Assembly: GCA_022837505.1 (NCBI GenBank)
Contig: JALHFZ010000157.1
Coordinates: 1,823 to 7,086, forward strand
Direction of reading: 5' to 3'
Length of the DNA stretch: 5,264 nucleotides
From: Synergistaceae bacterium
GTDB taxonomy: Bacteria; Synergistota; Synergistia; Synergistales; Aminobacteriaceae
Shown in pieces: positions 4,769 to 5,264 of the stretch. Each line of letters opens with the position of its first letter. Position 1 is the first letter of the stretch. The position numbers and the translations under genes are program-made. The notes beneath the pieces are model-generated. The model saw only the letters and a list, made by a program, of their open reading frames with translations. It was not told where the DNA came from and made no database searches.

Positions 4769-5264
4769 ACCGGCACGCTCCTCCCCTCCGGGAGGGAATC
4801 GCCCGGGCGCCCCTTCTCTTCCTCCTCGCAGGCCTCTGTGCATCCCTCGCGGCGACAGGGAGGGGAATTCCTGCTGCTGCAACCCTTGCCCTGGCTCCCC
4901 TCGTCTCCCTCGGAGTGCTCCTCCTCTTCACGGAGTTCTTTCCCCCCGGCTTTACCCTCTACGGAGGGGGAATCGCCCTTCTCGCCCTGCTCTGCGCCCT
5001 CCATGCCGTCCCCTCCTTTCTCCTGCCCCCCCTTCCGCCGGAGAAGCCCTTTTCCCTTAAAGGGATGGTGATTCTCGAACGCCCCTGGGGTTCCCGCCGG
5101 GCCCTCCTTGTGGAGGGAGAGAGAGGGCGGTTCATGATGAAGGTTCCTCCCTTGTCTTTCCTGCGGGAAGGGGATTCTCTGGAGGCTTCCGGCAGGGCCG
5201 TCCCCCTGTCGGCCCGAAGAGATTCGTCCTTCCGGGAGGACCTCTACTGGCGGGCCCGGGGTGC
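4765..5264 (+). CDS. comEC: ComEC/Rec2 family DNA uptake channel, N-terminal part (runs off the window)
   Basis: ComEC forms the inner-membrane channel that imports single-stranded DNA in natural transformation. ATG 4765 overlaps the comEA stop as ATGA, so the two are translationally coupled. The frame is open to the window end (166 full codons). Hydrophobic segments at about 13-30, 38-57 and 67-88 form an N-terminal membrane bundle. An extramembrane OB-fold-like DUF4131 region follows: FSLKGMVILERPWGSRRALL, then FLREGDSLEASGRAV, ending in FREDLYWRARG, which matches the F-x-Y-L/W-x-R-G feature that precedes the next membrane helix in the family. The competence channel core and any C-terminal metallo-beta-lactamase-like domain would lie beyond the window. 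The call rests on these features plus the position right after comEA. Confidence 0.88.
   Translation, partial: MNRHAPPLREGIARAPLLFLLAGLCASLAATGRGIPAAATLALAPLVSLGVLLLFTEFFPPGFTLYGGGIALLALLCALHAVPSFLLPPLPPEKPFSLKGMVILERPWGSRRALLVEGERGRFMMKVPPLSFLREGDSLEASGRAVPLSARRDSSFREDLYWRARG

Overview
The window is a GC-rich, gene-dense stretch of bacterial chromosome with housekeeping genes and no mobile element, rRNA, tRNA or CRISPR array that I can see. QueH and a rubredoxin point to an anaerobe. From the style of the proteins (the MVFSHIDARLARLREGM...TERYNS start of the Xaa-Pro peptidase, the SLBB-HhH ComEA) I infer a Synergistota-like bacterium, with moderate confidence and without any database search.

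Layout: (1) bases 1-73, the tail of an unrecognised gene; (2) 83-733, queH, making queuosine in tRNA, coupled to the upstream gene; (3) 757-1799, an M24 Xaa-Pro aminopeptidase whose N-terminal part lies in another frame from the catalytic domain, with a stretch of sequence missing at the junction; (4) 1851-1982, a rubredoxin lacking its first CxxC knuckle; (5) 2002-2048, a 21-bp-stem hairpin that terminates transcription from both sides; (6) 2543-2071 on the minus strand, a small exported protein of unknown function broken by a -1 shift; (7) 2544-2726, a divergent intergenic region with nested inverted repeats and a good miaB promoter; (8) 2727-4058 miaB, 4074-4768 comEA (broken by a -1 shift at a C6 run) and 4765-5264 comEC (cut by the window end), tightly packed as one operon.

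How the genes work together: QueH acts on the wobble base 34 and MiaB on base 37 of the tRNA anticodon loop, and both are iron-sulfur enzymes. ComEA binds incoming DNA outside the membrane and ComEC forms the channel, so tRNA modification and DNA uptake share a transcript. The Xaa-Pro peptidase would trim X-Pro N-termini of peptides.

The most striking feature is damage. Four of the seven recognisable genes are disrupted, and every lesion is a net loss of bases: two are single-base-type -1 shifts next to G6/C6 runs, and two look like deletions of tens of bases near gene starts. A fifth possible case is the odd C-terminal tail of QueH. miaB and the visible part of comEC are intact. Sequencing or assembly error, real gene decay, and (for the two -1 sites) recoding are the competing explanations. 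I did not find a convincing new biological system.
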